DNA from: Beta vulgaris subsp. vulgaris
Lineage: Eukaryota; Streptophyta; Magnoliopsida; Caryophyllales; Amaranthaceae
Length of the DNA: 64,000 nt
Direction: 5' to 3'
Assembly: GCF_026745355.1 (NCBI RefSeq)
Contig: NC_079202.1
Span: 52,354,209-52,418,208, forward strand
Both the position numbers and the translations under genes were made by a program. This document shows, piece after piece, positions 44,876 through 55,994 of the stretch. Positions within the stretch are counted from its first letter, which is position 1. Each line of letters opens with the position of its first letter. The notes under the pieces were generated by a model. It ran no database searches. It saw only the letters and a program-made list of their open reading frames with translations, and had not been told where the DNA came from.

Positions 44876-45744
44876 GTTCTTTATGCCTTACCTTTTCTTT
44901 TTTTTTTTCTCTTTTTTGTTTTTCTTATTAAAAAGAGCTAATTTTAAATAATTGTTGTTTACTTTAATTAATCATCTAGTTTGAGCTAGTAACATAAGGT
45001 TGATTGATATGAAGTATTTGACTACTATTTAATTAATCAAACACAATTTCCATTAGGCTGACAATATAGCAACTTAGTGAGGATATATATTATTTACATT
45101 AATTTTACCTTAGTTCACAAAAAAAAAATTAATACTTCATCTTTTTCGTTTTAAATATAATAAATGAATATTTTATATGTCGTAAATAAACTGTTGTATT
45201 TAAAACGAAACGGAGGAAATATTAAAGTATATACGAATAGATTTGGACTTAGCTTAACATTGGAATTTTGGAGGAATTTATTTGTCACAGTGATCAAGTA
45301 TACTTATAGTTAAATAGTCTAGGGACTCCAAAAAAAAATAAAAAATATTAGGTGATAATTATATATGTGGATTATATGAATTTATTTTTTTTGGGGGGGA
45401 GGGAAAAGTTTATAAAACTTGCAATCTTTTTCTGATTATAAAGTATAAGGGAAATGACAGATGATGAAATCCTATCAACAATCAAGATAAAGGGGTGATG
45501 TTGTTACTTGTTAGGGATATATGATTGAGCATAATTTTTTAACCAATTTTATGACTCAAGAAGTAGGACAAAAGATTTGACATGACCTGCATAATTGCAA
45601 CCACGGAAGTGTTAAAAGATTCTCTCTTTTTAAGGTCTCGTCAAGTTATCTAATCATATGGATCGAAAACTCTGAAAATATTAATAAAAACAAGATCAAT
45701 TATATAACTACGGCTCTCAAACCTCCTTAATGAGATAATGAAGG

Positions 45745-45957
45745 AAGGATAGGAGTTACCTCAAGTGGATAGAGTGCTCCTCTTAGTTCTTGAGGTTAGC
45801 GGTTTGATCCTTACTCCCAGTATTATGTTGGGGTATTTCCTTAGCATGCTATGCATCATGCATGCCTTATTAGTCAATGTGTTGGTGTTCCTTACAGGCT
45901 AGTAGTCTTGTAGGGGTTAGTCCTTGGGCCGACTTAATTTTCTAATAAAAAAAAAAT
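45745..45957 (+). mobile_element. tRNA-like SINE in LBD intron
   Basis: An A-box-like TACCTCAAGTGGATAGAG near 45757 and a B-box-like GCGGTTTGATCC near 45799, ending with TAATAAAAAAAAAATG. About 210 bp in the sense orientation of the LBD gene. Only a weak TSD candidate (AATGAA) was seen. Confidence 0.65.
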
Positions 45958-47704
45958 GAATGTTAACTAGCTAGCTTAGTTGATAAAATCACGTGAGGAT
46001 GAGTTTTATGAAATCGTGACTAAATTCTATCTACATTAGCGTTTTTATTGTTCTCTATACACCAAAAATTCGAGACAAGACTAGTTTTCGAGTTAGGTTT
46101 CTTTCACGACTTTCAGTTTAAAAGAACGGAACCCTTGATATTTCAATGTTCTTGTCTCTCTTTGTACACCGAAAATCGAGCCGAGGTTGGCCGTAGAGTC
46201 CATTAATCTTAGCTCATCTTTTTATCATCAAATCCGCTAATACACATTGTTGTAAGAGTAGAAATGGAGTAGTGAATTTAAGGTGTGTCGAGGATTTGAT
46301 TCACGTTGGAGGGTAGAGTGAGGTTATCGGGCAATATTTGATTAGTAAGACATTTTGTAATTAACATTATCAAATTGTCTATATTACTACTCCTTGTTTA
46401 GTTTGTGGCGCAAGGGAAAAATTAAAATAAATTGTTACATCGCGTAGCTATGAATCAAGTATGAGATGAGCAGTAAAGCTAGTACGTACTCCACTAGAAG
46501 TAGCTGGTTTTGCGTGGTTGTACTTCATTGAATAACATGGTCAAACATCCAACTTAATGCAATTGGATATACTTCAGTTTGAACAGCACCTAAAATTTGG
46601 TTTGGTACGTTTGTTGTTTCCTAGAACATTAATTAGCAACGGATACTAAATTCTTCATTTGACATTCTTGTCCACCCTCTATTCTTTTCTTTGTTTCTAT
46701 TTGGAAAATCATTTTTTTTGAGGTGAAAAATATTTTAGTTGTCTTAAATGAAAAGATACTAGCATATTTCCTTTTAGGTATTAAAATGATTATTAATGTT
46801 TGGGGAGTATTTAAAATAAAATTTTAGATGGTTAAATGACTTAAATAATAAGTTAGAATTTTCACCTTTTCAAAACCAGGTGACTGAAATTTTTGATAAT
46901 GTTTTTAAATTTTGACAATTAATTTTTTTCAAAATAATTTATCAGCTTACACAACTAATTTTACCAAATAATTAATCTAATTAGTTACCTTATCAGTTCC
47001 AACACCTTACCAGTTTCAGTTTATTTTTAGCTATAGTATTGCGGGAAAGAGCCTTTGTTTAGTAGAAAAATACTAGAACAGTTCAAAGTGTTTAACCTTG
47101 TTAGTTTTGATAATTGAACAATTGTAAAAAGAAAATATTTTTTATTACTGTAATTAGCAAGGGAACCAATCAAGCTAAGAGACATCTTCTTTGTCTAATC
47201 ATTATAATTTTTTAAGATAGAAATATATTTGGTTTATTTTAGCTTTTTGGCTAGCTTTTAGATGCTACTCCAATATAAATGGGTCCGAATTCTCAAGAGT
47301 TTTATGACGGAAATACATACTTCGTCACTAAATTGACGGAAATGAGAATGGGAAAGGAAGCTAGCTCTTGCAACTTTATAGTTTGGTAGGCAGTAACAGA
47401 AGATGATATCGTCATAAATTTTGGTGTGATCTATTCTTAGAAAGTCTCATGTCAAATATCTACAATAGTGTTTTTTGTCTACGTATCCCTATAATAATTA
47501 GTACGTAATATATATATATATATATTTTTTTTTACTTTGCATTACCCCCTGATTTTTGTGAAGAAAAACGTATATTTGAAACTGAAGTTTCATTACTATT
47601 GACATGAAATTTTCTTAGAATAAAATTTATTACCGATATTGTAATTATTTTTTACCATCTATCTACACATACAATAATAGAGTGAAAATTATAAGAATTT
47701 ATCT

Positions 47705-47874
47705 TGTAAGAGACCGGCTACTTTTAAATTAAAATTAGACAATGGTTAGCTCAATATTAAAAAGAGAATTAGCCCAATAATGACTAAGTTAATTTCTTTC
47801 GGTGATTAGTTTAATCAATTTAGTGATTATGTCTAATTATATATTAAAATTAGACAGTCTCTTTTAATAATTTT
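47705..47874. repeat. MITE-like repeat, copy 2 of a pair (LBD intron)
   Basis: Begins GTAAGAGACCGGCTACTTTT and ends ATTAGACAGTCTCTTTTAAT. It aligns across its full length with 42275-42432, sharing AATTAAAATTAG and TTTCGGT words. Confidence 0.7.
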
Positions 47875-48654
47875 TGAAATTGTAATTCCAAATGATCGAG
47901 TAGATAGGTTTACCCACATTTACTATATAATTTTTGTAAAATAAAGTTTGTTGAGCTGGATCTGTTACCTATTAAAGTCTAACTACTAAAAAGACCAGTT
48001 TTTCATCCTAATAATTAGGATGGTTTAAGTAATAGGAAGCCTCTCAACATATTTAGAAAGTAAAAGTATGAAACCATCTTAATTAATTAGGGTGAAAATT
48101 TTGGTCTTTCAAGTAGAAAACTAATAATAATAAAAAAAAGAGTACGTAAGAAGTACGAATAGTTAATACACCATATAATTACATTGTCATTACTTTTTTT
48201 AATGCTCTAATATAGGTCATTTAGCAATTTCACACATATTATGAAGTTATTTGATTTTGTTAAAAAAATTACATACTGGCATCGTAAAATAACATGTACT
48301 TCTCCCTTTCTTTTTGTAAGGCATGCCGCGTGCATGCATGATATTTGATGGCGAATTTGATTGTTAGTAATATTGTGAAAGCATTTTTAATTTTGAGAAC
48401 CCTAATGGTACATAACTTCTATTCATTACATTTTAAGAGGTTTTTGTAGTTAAAACAAATTTCCAAGAAGTGTATGTGCCTTGTATTATAAAAGAAGGGA
48501 GCAACAATAATGTGTTGATTCTATAGAATAATAACCTATAATATTAAATTGATATTGTGAAGTACTCGTGTTTAATGCCATTATTGTAACACACATTATT
48601 TTTGGAAAAAAGCTAAAAAGAATATATTTTGGATGAGTCGATGAGGTAGTACTC

Positions 48655-48902
48655 TCTTGTCCTATGATATAAGTTATGTTTCATTTTGTACAGTCTCTAA
48701 AACATACATTTGACCTTCGATATCTTCATTTCTATATTAATAAAAATATAAAAAGTTGATATTATGAAAATATATCAAGACGATTCTGACAAGATCTTAA
48801 ACGATTATGTTTTTTTTTATATATTAATAAGACTATATGGTTAGAGATTTGAAAAGTTTGACTCCTAAAAAAAAGACTTGTATTATGGGACGGAGAAAAT
48901 AC
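48655..48902. mobile_element. Stowaway MITE in LBD intron
   Basis: Ends ACTCTCTTGTCCTATGATAT and GTATTATGGGACGGAGAAAA with TA-like flanks. It is divergent and related to 38575-38833. Confidence 0.65.
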
Positions 48903-49700
48903 TATTTTAGTAGTTATAGCTAATGCTTATCCTGTCATCCATGATCCTTAGAACTATGATTGATAATAGAGAATTATACATAAAATAATACTTGGATGTA
49001 TAGTGATGACCAAATACTTTGCCATTTATGTCTTGGGATGGATTTATGTTAAGAGATCGTACGTTGCTTGCCGGAACTATTAAGCAAAACTTAGTGGCTC
49101 GAGAACCCTTAAAATGAATTCTATTGTACAACCTTATTCTTTTATTTGACTTTGCTACACCATTGTTGGAATTTTCAATGACAAAAATAAATAATTAATG
49201 TATGCTGTAGTGCAAAGTATATATTTTTATCTTAATTCTGGATCATGTACGTCATTGATATATAGAAATAATTGATTTGTACCTATATCTTATTTTTCCT
49301 TTAGGAGTATAAGATGACATAATAAATACGTGCTGAGCTAATTTGGGGTATCAAAAAAATGAGGGGAATTGAATTTTTTCTTGGATTGAGAATTTATAAT
49401 AGTCTTTTGTTAACATAATTTATAGGAATTTCTTTTTTTTTGGGGGGGGGGGGGATTGTGTGAAATTTTATCTAAGATACTCTATATGTCTAATTTTAGA
49501 GGACCAATCTTATATATCGAGGTTAGGGTTAGAGAGATGCTACAGCCGGGGTTTCATTTTGCTCTTTTGTCTTAGTATATTTTGTCTCGAATCGTCTATG
49601 TACCATTCGTGACAGTGATTCAAAGGTCTACTTGATTTTCTTACATAAATATAATAGATTATAAAACCTTATATAAAATCAATACAACGCACATAACTAA

Positions 49701-50001
49701 GGGGTCGTTTGGTTCATTATTTTTGGGTTTCAAGAAACGGAATCAATTACTGATTATCTTTTTTCTTGTTTGGTTCAACCTCACATTAATCCCTTACCAT
49801 TACTTGATGGTAATGGATTCCTCCAATTTGTTACCTTCCCCTCCCCCTCGAGTAACCAAATCCATTACTTGAAGGTAATGGATACCCTTCATTTCCATTA
49901 ATTGGCTTGAACCAAACACTCAATAAAGGTAACTATTTTTGTTACCGTTCCCTTTTTCTATCTGTATCAATTCCATTTCATATATTGAACGAAACGACCC
50001 C
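49701..50001. mobile_element. Tourist-like MITE in LBD intron
   Basis: Ends GGGGTCGTTTGGTTCA and TGAACGAAACGACCCC, with TAA at 49698-49700 and 50002-50004. The 301-bp body has inverted TTACTTGATGGTAATGGAT/ATCCATTACTTGAAGGTAA words. The well-preserved ends suggest a recent insertion. Confidence 0.88.
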
Positions 50002-50339
50002 TAAACCTGTTTTGTTGTTTCTTCCCATGATCCCTATAAGAGTATGGGTATTCATCTAAAGGTTGGATTTGAGTCAATATATATGGATACCTTTCCCCTA
50101 TTTTAAAGCACAAAATATACTTCATTGGTAAAACTTGGCAAAAAAAAATACAAATAAAGGAGGTTAGAAAAGGCTATTTAGATCAAAATACATGGCTTGT
50201 GGATATTTATAGTTTAGATGATAGTAATAGTTTTTCTTTCTATAAGTCGCAAACTTGAAACTTAGAAAATCAGCAAGATGATAATTTCTTATAGGGGTAC
50301 TTGTGTTAACTGGCATGGGACAAATGGAGTATTAGTTAA

Positions 50340-50556
50340 GGGCTCGTTCGTTATCGTTTTTTGTTTTCAGTTTTTTTTTTTAATTAAAAACTAAAAACAA
50401 GAAAAAGTGGTTTTCATTTTTTAGTTGTCAGTTTTCAAAATCATCATGTTCCTAATAAATTTGACTAATTTTTTATTCATTATAAGATATATATCGTATA
50501 ATTTTGAAAATCAAAAAAACCAAAAAATAGAAAACCACAATAATACCGACGGACCT
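50340..50556. mobile_element. Tourist-like MITE in LBD intron
   Basis: TAA at 50337-50339 and 50557-50559. Left GGGCTCGTTCGTTATCG, right CCGACGGACCT, with about 7 of 11 terminal bases complementary and TTTTGTTTTCAGTTTTT/AAAACTAAAAACAAG inside. Confidence 0.55.
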
Positions 50557-51375
50557 TAAATTTATGAGAATTTGATTGTGCATCCCTGTTGCTTTGAATA
50601 AATTGTTCGGTTGCCAATGTAAAAAAAAAAAGAAGAAGAAAAGGAATAAAATGTTGGGCTTACTTTGCTAGCTAGCTCAGCATGGCCCATCCAAGCGGGC
50701 CACTTAATCATGAGTTAGTAACACTAATAGTATGTGTCTAGAATTAGGCTTTAATTAGGTAAATAATACTTCTACTTTTGGCAGTTTATATTGACTTATT
50801 CACTTAAATCAATAATTAGGTTCTTCAATTAAATCAATACTATTTCTTGTGTTTGATGACATTTTTAGTTCCATTTGTTGTTTTCCATCGGTTAGTTGGT
50901 CTTTTGTTAGAAGACCGGACAATAAAGTTGCCCATGAGTTAGCTCATTTAAAGTTGCCTATGAGTTAGCTCATTTTGTAGGCAAACGAGTGTGGTCTGTG
51001 GATGGATGGTGGTCCTGATTCTATTATCTCTTTGGCTTTGTCTGATTTAATAATTAGTTAAATTGTGGGTCAATTGACCCCACACAAACCTAAAAAGTAT
51101 GGAATTTTCTCTTAATTTTTTTGAGATTTTGGTGTATTTCCTTATAAATTTAACTGTTTGACCCCCTCTGAATTTCTTCAATTTTATTTTGACCCCACTA
51201 AATATATTTTCTAGATCCGCACTGGTTCCTGCGTGGGTTCCCTTCTAAAATATAAAAATTGATCAATAATGTGGAGAGTTCTTGTATTTGCTTCTACAAA
51301 TTGAACTATTACTTCTAATTTAATTTCTATTGTTGTCTTTCTTTTCAACTTTCTTGGGTGTGTCTCTGGTGGCAG

Positions 51376-51765
51376 GTTATGAGTATGCAAGCAGAATTAG
51401 CCTTTGTACATGCCAGGCTTTCCACCTTACAACGCCTTCCACCGACGTTTCCTACTGTAGATCAGACTAATCCTCATTGCTGTGTAGATCAAATGGCAGC
51501 TACTCCAGCCACCACAAACACTAATGGTACTGTGGCCCCATGTATGCCTTCATTCGACAACAATGCATTTCTTTCGCAACCCTCGCTATCATCTTTAGCA
51601 GCGTCAGCACCAGCAACAGCATCAGAATTAGCCAGTTTCTGTAACCTAACTGATTATCATCAGCATGATGATATGATAATTGAGGATGATGATCTCCAAA
51701 CTTTGACACGCGAATTCGTGTCTAAGTACCTTCCTGGAGTCAAGTTCAAGTCTGAGCCACACTAA
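51376..51765 (+). CDS. LBD31-like: LOB-domain (LBD) transcription factor, exon 2
   Basis: Exon 2 encodes residues 117-245 after the acceptor GGTGGCAG|GTT. It completes the coiled-coil with VMSMQAELAFVHARLSTLQR: hydrophobic residues recur at heptad spacing from I110 through L113, V117, M120, L124, V127 and L131 to L134, the LX6LX3LX6L-type region used for dimerisation. A Pro/Ser/Thr/Ala-rich middle follows, then an acidic stretch (IIEDDDLQTL) and a C-terminal TREFVSKYLPGVKF block that resembles the LBD20/LBD31 clade (from memory, not a search). The stop is TAA at 51763-51765. The total protein of 245 aa is normal for the family. Clade members act in organ-boundary, root or hormone responses, but the specific role is not readable here. 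Confidence 0.95.
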   Translation, partial: VMSMQAELAFVHARLSTLQRLPPTFPTVDQTNPHCCVDQMAATPATTNTNGTVAPCMPSFDNNAFLSQPSLSSLAASAPATASELASFCNLTDYHQHDDMIIEDDDLQTLTREFVSKYLPGVKFKSEPH

Positions 51766-52440
51766 TTAATTGAAGTGATTAATTGTTACTATTGATTAAG
51801 AAGAATTAGCAGATAATCTTGATTAATTTTTTAGCATCATCTTATGCTAATCTTTTGTAATAGTAGTAATGTTCCCTGTAACTGTATCTTCCTTGTGAGT
51901 TGTGACAAACTAATCTAAAGGTCCTGACGTAATGGAATTTTAATCTCCTAAGCCCTATATTATGTGGGCTGAAATAGGTGGTGTTTTACTATGGCTTTTG
52001 GGCTGCCATCAATGGGCTAGAATCTGGGATATGTTCAAAGAATATGTAGCTACTCGTGGGCTTAGCAATCTATATATTTTTTTGGTACATTTAAGTTTGG
52101 ATTGTAATTCTTTTTTTCTTTTTGATGCATAAGTGTTGTTAGTTGTAAACTTGTAGCGACACTTCTCATTAAATTCTCTCTTTGTTGGGATTTTAATCTA
52201 GTTTAGTGGGTGAAATCCCTTAAGAATGAGGTATATAATAAAGAGAATCCGACTCCACAAAACTGATAAATGTTGGATTTCGAACCTCATATCTTTGTCA
52301 CAACTTACAAGATAGGATCTGAAACTATCTACCTTTTCAATCCCTAATTTATTGGGGGAAAAGGAAGAAGAAAAGTTAACCCTAATTTTCAATCACAAGA
52401 AGAGTAATCTAGGGTTTTGTATATATGAGATTGAGTTTAT
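51766..52440. other. LBD 3' UTR and downstream spacer
   Basis: The 3' UTR probably occupies the first 100-200 bp (ATTAATTGAAGTGATTAATTG, then CTTTTGTAATAGTAGTAATG). The rest is AT-rich with no gene. The ORF at 52198-52392 has no domain. Confidence 0.4.
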
Positions 52441-53493
52441 TGAAGATACGGTTAATTTTTGCGAAAATTAGGGTTGAAATTGATGATGGAGGGTGATGAA
52501 GGAGAAAAATGCAAGGGTAATTGAATATGAATGGGCAGGAAGGCGACGAGAATAGAAAATTGAGTTCGCATATGTTGGCATCTTGTTCCCCTCTTACTCT
52601 CCACTTTCATGTCCATCAGAGAGAGCTTTTTTCGTTCATCAAGCTAGCGTCGAGCATTAGCCTTGAATTCATGCATGCATTGTTCGAGATTCGGCTTTCA
52701 ATCCACTGATTGTGAGTTTGAATAGGATGAAGATGAAGAGGCATGATTTAGTAATTAATTTTATTTCTAGAAATTAAAGGATAAAAGGTCAGGTTTAACT
52801 TTTTTTTAGTTTGCATCTCATCAGATGTAAAAATTTCTGTTTTTGTATAATTTCTGTAACCGTGTAATTGATTTTTTTTTTCCTTTGCTGATTTGCTTAT
52901 TTTTCTGTAATTTTTGTATTATTCTATAATTTTTGTATTATTCTGTAATTTTTTTATTTTCATTTTCTGTAATTAGGTTTTGTAAAAATATAATTTTATA
53001 TCCAATCTAAAAATTCAACTTTTTTCTAATTTAGTTTCTGAATTGCTGATTTGAATTCATTATTAATTTGTGGATGAATTGGGCGTGAATTATGCTCCTG
53101 ATGAATTAGCCTCGTTGTGGATGAATTGTGCGTGGTTGTTTAGCCTCATATGCGTCGCACATAGCATTACATGCGACGCACGTGAGCTTGGCTGCTGGAA
53201 TTGAAAAGCCTCATGTGCGTCGCATGTAGTGCTATGTGCGACACACATGAGTCATCTACGTCGCATTTTAGTCTTCATGCAACGCAGATGAGTCTTGCCT
53301 CTATGACATGGGCGAGGAGTCATCTTCGTCGTATGGTAGGCGGAGTCCGACGCAAATAGCTAATTAAATGTGTCGCGCCGTTGTCCGACGCAGATCCTGT
53401 ATTCTGATCTGCGTCGAGGCCTGTGGCGTCGGACCCATGTCCGACGCAAATAGGCGCTCGCATCCGACGCAAATCGTCTTATTATGTACTAGT
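52441..53493. mobile_element. CACTA-like element end with GACGCA arrays
   Basis: From about 53140 to 53475, words CGTCGCAT/ATGCGACGCA and GTCCGACGCAAAT repeat in both orientations, ending TCGTCTTATTATGTACTAG. The layout (a 5'-UTR-like AGGGTTGAAATTG... region followed by a subterminal array) parallels the right part of the CACTA element at 22900-24792. No left partner or TSD was found, so this is a partial element of uncertain class. Tandem TTTTTGTATTATTCTGTAAT repeats lie at 52905-52975. Confidence 0.45.
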
Positions 53494-53943
53494 CAAAGGA
53501 ACAGTTCCTAGGCTTAACATCTTCAAGGAAAAGGCTAATTCTATTATTTTTATATTTGACCACATAAATTCTATGAATGAGGGAGCCCTTGTTTTTGTGA
53601 ATCCTCCACGCTTTGGTTGAAAAGTAGCGCTTGATTAATGTGATTGATGTTTCGGAGATCTAAACCACCTTCTAATTTATGTGGCCTAAGTGATTATAAT
53701 GAGGGTTTATATGTTGCACAATAATAATAATAAACATAACAACATACCCCTAAATCATTCTCCTCTATAAAAGTAGCTAACCATAACTTATTAAAAAGTA
53801 AAATCAATAAGTTAACAAATACTTACTATTTACTAGGTAGTAACTTGTTAACTCAACACTTAGTCAGTTACTCTTGTTTTTATCAGTTACACTTGGAACT
53901 AGGGTTGCTAAAAAAAAAGTATCATAAGGGACTACAATTGGAA
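53494..53943. other. Non-coding, nothing recognised
   Basis: No gene or element ends seen. The ORF at 53423-53620 straddles the repeat array and has no domain. Confidence 0.4.
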
Positions 53944-54222
53944 TCTATACAAATATATTAAAAGGCATGCGTGACAATGTATACACGCCGCGTGGTACCT
54001 CTGTTACTCCACTGGAATTGTCCAATGTGTACATAAGTTATGTCAATTAACAAAAGTAAAATTAGCTTCCAATTTTTAATCATGTTTTATGTGTTCACAT
54101 TATTATATTTGTACCTTTTACATGTTGAGTTTTCCTTAATATGTTTTAATGGGAATGGAAAAAAATCATATGAAATTTCGAAAACAATACTAACTCGGGG
54201 CACAGTCGGGTCCAAATACTAG
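53944..54222 (+). mobile_element. Small Helitron, family B
   Basis: Starts TCTATACAAATATATTAAAA and ends GTCGGGTCCAAATACTAG before T. 279 bp and uninterrupted, so it gives the native length for the interrupted copies at 13940 and 21802. Its interior has diverged. Confidence 0.75.
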
Positions 54223-54914
54223 TTAGGTTACTAAAAAAAGTGGTACAAAAAGCCTCATATAATTCTTAAAAATTATAAATTAATAGATAGGTATATATAC
54301 TATGCTTAACAGTAGTAATATGAAATAACTCGATCTAATTATACAATTGGAATTTTCTTCTAAACTACTACTACAAAGTAGTAAACCATCCAATCTTATT
54401 GCTATTATACTCCTAAAAATTGATGAGCAACTTGTAACTAAAAAATTCTTATATGTTTATGCCGATTTTGTACTAAGTACACAAAAGGAATTGGTAAGCC
54501 AACAACAAGATCTGTACTTTTTTGAATGATTAACTCAAAATGAGAATAAATGACGAAAATCAAAGAAAAATAAACAAACAAATTGTTGACGCGGAAAACC
54601 CAATGAGGGAAAAAAACCGCGGGTGATACTCTTATCACCAATCCACTACTAGGCAATCACCGTTAATAAGTTTGAATAATTACAAATATGAGTGCTTGAG
54701 TACTTTGTATCAGAGTTAATGGAGAGATAGAGAGTGGTAGAAGTATGAGAGCTGCGAACTTATGAATAATATCTCGGTTATACTATACTACGCTGCTATA
54801 CTACTGCTAATAGATGATCATATTACAACAATCGTCTACTATACTACTGTTGCTAAACCATACTTGAGAACACATCGAATAACATAATCTAAAACCATGC
54901 ACTACTTTCTCAGA
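54223..54914. other. Spacer downstream of the PNRC-like gene
   Basis: AT-rich. GACGCGGAAAACCCAATGAG (about 54589) followed by AAAACCGCGGG resembles sequence common in plant retrotransposon leaders, but nothing more supports an element. It probably includes the 3' UTR of the minus-strand gene (54700-54914). Confidence 0.35.
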
Positions 54915-55322
54915 TTATTTTTCTTCAGAACTTTCTGAAACCAGCGAACTAGGTGACCCAATTCCGAGCAATTTCTTCAAATGATTCTCTATCATTATCA
55001 GCTGATTTCTTCGAACCAAAAACGACGGATAAGGTTGCGAACTCGGAGGAGGCGAAGAAATCATCGACGCTGATCCAGCGTAAAGCTCATCATGATCATC
55101 TGTAGAACATAACTTTAACTCTAAATCTTTGTTTTCTCCTCCAAATAACAACTTCGCCTTCAATTCTTCGCCTCTTTTAAGGATCTTCACCTGTCCCATC
55201 TCAAGCTTCTTTGATGGCTGCAATGCTGAGAGAGAATATTGGTCGTTGGATTGAGTCTTTTTACGGCGACGACGACAACGAGAAGATTGGTCGTGAGTTC
55301 GGAGAGCAGCTGTTTTTGCCAT
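54915..55322 (-). CDS. Small PNRC-motif protein (putative decapping partner)
   Basis: A single-exon frame of 135 aa from the ATG at 55322. Visible features in order: a basic cluster RCRRRRKK (15-22), a conserved-looking MGQVKILKRG (42-51), an acidic/hydrophobic middle (DLELKLCSTDDHDEL), then YAGSASMISSPPPSSQPYPS (81-100), the plant version of the PNRC-type SPxPSSLPxPxF motif, and a C-terminal helix with LKKLL (115-119). Human PNRC2 uses the proline-rich motif to bind DCP1 in mRNA decapping. Plant relatives are small and poorly studied, so a decapping or RNA-decay role is inference. A TATA box lies at 55427-55435 and the short leader is AGAGAG-rich. No RNA or homology search was possible. Confidence 0.75.
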   Translation of the reverse strand: MAKTAALRTHDQSSRCRRRRKKTQSNDQYSLSALQPSKKLEMGQVKILKRGEELKAKLLFGGENKDLELKLCSTDDHDELYAGSASMISSPPPSSQPYPSFLVRRNQLIMIENHLKKLLGIGSPSSLVSESSEEK

Positions 55323-55426
55323 TTTCTTTAGGTTTGTAGAGAAAGTTTCTAAGAAGAGAGAGAACTTGGAAGAAGAAGAAGAGATGATTTATGAATAAGT
55401 ATGATAATTATGATGGAGGAGGGGGT

Positions 55427-55435
55427 GTATTTATA
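55427..55435 (-). promoter_or_regulatory. TATA box of PNRC-like gene
   Basis: On the - strand TATAAATAC, a canonical plant TATA box, about 105 bp upstream of the ATG at 55322. It leaves room for a leader of about 70 bp containing GAAGAAGAAG/CTTCTTCTT-type sequence. Confidence 0.7.
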
Positions 55436-55994
55436 GTTTATAGGGAGAGAAACTAGGATACATTATCCGTTTACGAGTTGGATTCTACTTTTTGTTTTGG
55501 AATTACTACAATAGGAGTAGTAATGTAGTACTAGTAGGATACTAGGATGTGGAGTACGTAGGATACTTTTTGTTTATTCGCGCTGATATATTGCAGGGTT
55601 ATCAACGTATTTCCTGAGACGTGTTATGGATATGGTTTATCGTGAATTCGTGATTCATGGAGAATATTATATATTATAACCAACGATAATAATAACGAGT
55701 AGACGATCAATTCCAAGCTTGTTATATTCCTTTTTTTAATCTAATAAAGAATTAAAAGCGGGATTTGTTACTAACTAAGTGGCGTTTTAGGAAAAGTTAA
55801 TTCATACTTCATATTAATTCTTATTCTCCTTTAATGAGGTTCTAATTAATAGGTTCAACTTATGGTTTACATCTTTTAAATATAGAAGTTATAATGAGGT
55901 CATTCTAATGATAATTAATCTTGTCCTATAATTCATGTTTTAATGAACTATAAGTACATGTTACTAAATGGATTAATTTTAACAACACTCATAG
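55436..55994. other. Upstream region of the PNRC-like gene
   Basis: About 550 bp of AT-rich DNA between the TATA box and the 3' tail of the LINE. No further regulatory motif stands out. The upstream promoter of the gene must lie here or be displaced by the LINE. Confidence 0.5.

Larger units (their letters stand above)
44876..51375 (+). other. 6.5-kb phase-0 intron of the LBD gene
   Basis: Begins GTTCTTTATG and ends GGTGGCAG. It holds several repeats: a small Stowaway (about 45135-45222), a tRNA-like SINE (45745-45957), the second copy of the GTAAGAGACCG MITE (47705-47874), a Stowaway (48655-48902), two Tourist-like MITEs (49701-50001 and 50340-50556), a (TA)n run near 47508-47525 and a G-run near 49442. 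LBD introns at this position are usually a few hundred bases to about 1 kb, so it is long, apparently by transposon accumulation plus unassigned AT-rich DNA. No other gene is seen inside it. Confidence 0.85.

Noticed and set aside
44876..44941. Continuation of LBD exon 1 to a stop at 44939-44941
   Set aside because: The residues after QQQ are not LBD-like, while a canonical GT donor and an in-frame exon 2 with the expected coiled-coil exist, so this is intron read-through.
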